Assembly (NCBI GenBank): GCA_025356695.1
Contig: JANXSE010000422.1
Span: forward strand, 1 to 9,668
Direction of reading: 5' to 3'
From: Betaproteobacteria bacterium
GTDB lineage: Bacteria; Pseudomonadota; Gammaproteobacteria; Burkholderiales; SG8-41
Length of the DNA: 9,668 bases
The first letter of the stretch is position 1, and every line of letters begins with the position of its first letter. This document shows, piece by piece, positions 6,073 to 9,668 of the stretch. Under the pieces are notes generated by a model. The model was given only the letters and a program-made list of their open reading frames with translations. It ran no database searches and was not told where the DNA came from. The position numbers were made by a program, and so were the translations under genes.

Positions 6073-6683
6073 TGCGACTAATATTGGCAGGACTGCTGCT
6101 GGCCGGCTGCGCAGCGGCACAGGCGGCGAGTATCGAGAACCTCAAGGCGTTTCTGCAGCAGACGACTTCCGGCAAGGCGCGTTTCGCGCAGATCATTGTC
6201 GACAAAAATCTCAAGGAGTTGCAGCGTGTCACCGGCACGATGCAGTTCCAGCGCCCGGGCAAGTTCCGCTGGGAATATCACAAGCCCTATGAGCAAACCA
6301 TCGTCGGCGACGGCGCCAAACTGTGGATTTACGACAAGGATCTGAACCAGGTTTCGGTGCGCAAGCTTGATCAGGCCCTCGGCAATAGCCCGGCCGCCTT
6401 GCTGGCCGGCAACAACGAAATCGACCGCATCTACACGTTGACCAATCTCGGCAATCAGGAGGGGCTGGACTGGCTGGAGGCGGTGCCGAAGGCACAGGAC
6501 AATGCGTTCGAGCGTATCCGCCTCGGCTTCGGCCAGGGCGGCGGGCTCGAAGCGATGGAATTGCGCGATACCTTCGGTCAGGTCACCATCATCAAGTTCG
6601 CAGGTCTCGAGCGCAATCCGAAGCTGGCACCCGAAACCTTCCGCTTTACGCCGCCGAAAGGCGCCGACATTATTACCGAGTAG
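6072..6683 (+). CDS. lolA: Outer-membrane lipoprotein carrier protein LolA
   Basis: 203 residues. LolA takes lipoproteins released by LolCDE and carries them across the periplasm to LolB. The start is the ATG sharing its A with the upstream TGA (TGATG); there is no clear Shine-Dalgarno site, consistent with coupling. Family signatures are clear: FLQQTTSGKARFAQ (27-40), a FQRPGKFRWEY block (59-69) with the conserved RPGxFRW element, KPYEQTIVGDG, LWIYDKDLNQV, and PAALLAGNN (108-115), ending in FRFTPPKGADIITE. The signal peptide is unusual: MRLILAGLLLAGC contains a textbook lipobox (LAGC, Cys13), although an AQA-type signal peptidase I site follows at about 17-19. LolA is normally a soluble, non-lipidated protein, so peptidase choice here is ambiguous. 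rarA follows after 21 bases. Confidence 0.94.
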   Translation: MRLILAGLLLAGCAAAQAASIENLKAFLQQTTSGKARFAQIIVDKNLKELQRVTGTMQFQRPGKFRWEYHKPYEQTIVGDGAKLWIYDKDLNQVSVRKLDQALGNSPAALLAGNNEIDRIYTLTNLGNQEGLDWLEAVPKAQDNAFERIRLGFGQGGGLEAMELRDTFGQVTIIKFAGLERNPKLAPETFRFTPPKGADIITE

Positions 6684-6704
6684 GAGCTCCGTCAGGGGCG
6701 CGCC

Positions 6705-8027
6705 GTGAGCGATCTGTTCAACAAGCCTGAAACCGCGGCGCCGCTCGCCGAGCGCCTGCGCCCACGCACGATCGACGAGGTCGTCGGGCAAGCGCATCTG
6801 CTCGGCAGCGGCAAACCCCTGCAACTCGCGTTTGCCTCGGGCAAACCGCATTCGATGATTTTGTGGGGCCCGCCGGGGGTCGGCAAAACCACACTGGCGC
6901 GTTTGATGGCGCAGGCCTTCAGCGCCGAATTCATCGCCATTTCCGCCGTGCTCTCCGGTGTCAAGGACATCCGCGAAGCGGTACAGCGCGCCGAACTGAC
7001 GCTGCAACAGGGCGGTCGTCATACCATCCTCTTCGTCGATGAAGTGCACCGCTTCAACAAGGCGCAGCAGGATGCGTTTCTGCCCTACGTGGAACAGGGC
7101 CTCTTTACCTTCATCGGTGCCACCACCGAGAACCCTTCGTTCGAAGTCAACGGCGCTTTGCTGTCGCGCGCCTCGGTTTATGTATTGCAGCCGCTGGCAG
7201 ACGCCGACATGAATCTGCTGATCGACCGCGCGCTGGCGGCCGTTGCAGTGAAACGCGGTATTGCCAATGCCGCGCGGCAACTCATCGTCGGTTATGCCGA
7301 TGGCGATGCGCGCCGGCTGTTCAACATGATGGAGCAGATCGAGGTTGCAGCGGGCACCACCGGTGCCGAAGCGATTGACGAAGCGCTGGTGCGCGCAACC
7401 CTGTCGCAGGGGCTGAAACGTTTCGACAAGGGCGGCGACCAGTTCTACGACCAGATTTCCGCCCTGCATAAATCGGTGCGCGGTTCCTCGCCGGATGCGG
7501 CGCTCTACTGGATGTGCCGCATGCTCGACGGCGGCGCCGATCCGCTCTACGTCGGCCGGCGTCTGGTGCGTATGGCGAGCGAGGACATCGGGCTGGCCGA
7601 TCCGCGCGCGCTGCGCCTGACGCTGGATGCCTGTGAAACCTATGAGCGCCTTGGTAGCCCGGAGGGCGAACTGGCACTGGCGCAGGCGGTGCTCTATCTT
7701 GCGGTGGCGCCAAAGAGCAACGCCGCTTACGTGGCCTACAACGCGGCGCGCGCGCTGATCCGCGACGATGGCTCACAGCCGGTGCCGGCGCACTTGCGCA
7801 ATGCGCCGACGCGCCTGATGAAAGAGCTTGGCCATGGTCGCGATTATCGTTACGCGCATGATGAAGCGTCGGCCTATGCCGCCGGCGAGAATTATTTTCC
7901 GGACGGCATGAAACAGCCCGGCCTTTATCAACCGACCGAGCACGGTCTCGAAGCGAAGATCCGCGCCAAACTCGCCGAGCTGCGCGAACTCGACGCGCAG
8001 GCGCGCCGCAAGAAGCCCGGCGCGTAA
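6705..8027 (+). CDS. rarA: Replication-associated recombination protein A (AAA+ ATPase)
   Basis: 440 residues from a GTG with AGGGG six bases upstream. RarA (MgsA; the WRNIP1/Mgs1 family) is a clamp-loader-like AAA+ ATPase that binds SSB and acts at stalled replication forks, often as a tetramer. Visible motifs are PLAERLRPRTIDEVVGQ (13-29), Walker A GPPGVGKT (55-62), Walker B ILFVDE (108-113) followed by VHRFNKAQQDAFLP, sensor 1 GATTENPSF (138-146) and a probable arginine finger in LLSRASV (Arg155). The C-terminal tetramerisation part includes YDQISALHKSVRGSSPDAALYW-type sequence, DPLYVGRRLVRMASEDIGLADP and the terminal YFPDGM motif. Length is normal for the family. The lolA-rarA-serS order is the same as in E. 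coli. Confidence 0.97.
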   Translation: MSDLFNKPETAAPLAERLRPRTIDEVVGQAHLLGSGKPLQLAFASGKPHSMILWGPPGVGKTTLARLMAQAFSAEFIAISAVLSGVKDIREAVQRAELTLQQGGRHTILFVDEVHRFNKAQQDAFLPYVEQGLFTFIGATTENPSFEVNGALLSRASVYVLQPLADADMNLLIDRALAAVAVKRGIANAARQLIVGYADGDARRLFNMMEQIEVAAGTTGAEAIDEALVRATLSQGLKRFDKGGDQFYDQISALHKSVRGSSPDAALYWMCRMLDGGADPLYVGRRLVRMASEDIGLADPRALRLTLDACETYERLGSPEGELALAQAVLYLAVAPKSNAAYVAYNAARALIRDDGSQPVPAHLRNAPTRLMKELGHGRDYRYAHDEASAYAAGENYFPDGMKQPGLYQPTEHGLEAKIRAKLAELRELDAQARRKKPGA

Positions 8028-8047
8028 GCATTTCCTCGCGTGTGTGC

Positions 8048-8076
8048 TGGATCGAAGGGCGGTTCTTCGGGATAAT
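8048..8076 (+). promoter_or_regulatory. Candidate sigma-70 promoter for serS
   Basis: GATAAT (8071-8076, 5 of 6 to consensus) is preceded at 17 bases by TGGATC (8048-8053, 3 of 6). It lies in the 92-base gap after rarA and would give a leader of about 37 bases before serS, allowing expression independent of the upstream operon. Confidence 0.45.
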
Positions 8077-8104
8077 AGCGGCCTTGCAAACAACCCACGA
8101 CTGA

Positions 8105-9391
<1,287 letters not shown>

Positions 9392-9405
9392 TACACCTAC
9401 CTGCA

Positions 9406-9434
9406 CAGCACGGACGAGTCAGATAGGCGTGCTG
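9406..9434. repeat. Inverted repeat between convergent serS and tRNA-Ser
   Basis: CAGCACG (9406-9412) and CGTGCTG (9428-9434) form a perfect 7-base stem with a 15-base loop. No T-run follows on either strand, so it is not a standard rho-independent terminator. Its place between converging genes suggests a 3'-end structure for one or both transcripts. Confidence 0.4.
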
Positions 9435-9491
9435 CTGAATTGTCGGGCGACTTGATGCGGGCCGCGATGGGAGGGAAGTAGTTGGTGATCC

Positions 9492-9581
9492 TGGCGGAGG
9501 GGGTGGGATTCGAACCCACGATACGCTTGCACGTATTCCAGTTTTCGAGACTGGCGCGTTCAACCGCTCTGCCACCCCTCC
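9492..9581 (-). tRNA. tRNA-Ser (anticodon CGA)
   Basis: Read on the minus strand, the acceptor stem GGAGGGG (9581-9575) pairs with CCCCTCC (9502-9496), followed by discriminator G and an encoded CCA (9494-9492). The anticodon stem CCAGT/ACTGG encloses loop CTCGAAA, giving anticodon CGA at 9547-9545, which reads UCG. The T arm is GTGGG-TTCGAAT-CCCAC. Between anticodon and T stems lies a long variable arm (ATACGTGCAAGCGTAT with paired ends), the class II hallmark of tRNA-Ser. The 90-base length with CCA is typical. Confidence 0.97.
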
Positions 9582-9592
9582 GAAGGACACGC

Positions 9593-9621
9593 ATTTTGCC
9601 ATCGGTCGCGTTTGGCGTCCA
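9593..9621 (-). promoter_or_regulatory. Candidate promoter of tRNA-Ser
   Basis: On the minus strand, TGGACG (9621-9616, 4 of 6 to TTGACA) and CAAAAT (9598-9593, 4 of 6 to TATAAT) are separated by exactly 17 bases. Transcription would begin about 5 bases before the mature tRNA 5' end, leaving a very short leader for RNase P. Confidence 0.5.
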
Positions 9622-9668
9622 TTTTTCGACCAACTGGGGGCAATATCGGGGCAATTGCCGTTTTTAGC

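Noticed and set aside
6078..7469. Long minus-strand open frame (463 codons) opposite lolA and rarA
   Set aside because: It is an antisense shadow in GC-rich DNA. The sense strand carries complete, motif-bearing LolA and RarA, and the antisense product is rich in Arg, Gln and His with no recognisable domain.
9482..9667. Plus-strand open frame across the tRNA whose product begins MVILAEGVGFEPT
   Set aside because: This is the well-known false protein produced by translating the complement of a tRNA-Ser gene; the tRNA fold explains the sequence fully.

Overview
The window looks like a chromosomal segment of a GC-rich betaproteobacterium. The gene order ftsK, (small exported protein), lolA, rarA, serS matches the block known from proteobacteria such as Escherichia coli. 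The protein sequences (short-linker FtsK, LolA, FecR-domain exoproteins) have a betaproteobacterial look, perhaps Rhodocyclales or Nitrosomonadales. The class is inferred with moderate confidence and the family is a guess.

The left third (1 to about 3250) is an accessory cell-surface locus. It holds the 3' end of a large, Asn/Thr/Gly-rich, beta-helix-like exoprotein of the filamentous haemagglutinin (two-partner secretion) type, cut by the window edge. A secreted FecR-domain protein follows 14 bases later, probably in the same transcript. A 318-base intergenic region comes next, carrying a full consensus sigma-54 promoter (TGGCAC-N5-TTGCA). It drives a second, paralogous FecR-domain protein, and a strong bidirectional terminator closes the locus. 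The two FecR proteins align without gaps, at roughly 70% identity by hand count, across the FecR domain and then diverge. All three exported products carry a close Cys pair plus one lone Cys within the last four residues.

The right two thirds (about 3330 to 9400) is the housekeeping block. FtsK (DNA translocase of the divisome) has its own TATAAT promoter. It is followed by a small exported BamE/SmpA-like protein that overlaps lolA by one base, then lolA (lipoprotein chaperone), rarA (replication-associated AAA+ ATPase) and serS (seryl-tRNA synthetase) with a possible promoter of its own. A tRNA-Ser(CGA) gene on the minus strand converges on serS, so the synthetase lies next to one of its substrates.

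I found no CRISPR array, insertion sequence, toxin-antitoxin pair or recognisable defence genes. The most unusual material is the sigma-54-controlled FecR/adhesin locus and its shared cysteine layout. A canonical lipobox in the LolA signal peptide and a small direct repeat at the right edge are lesser oddities.
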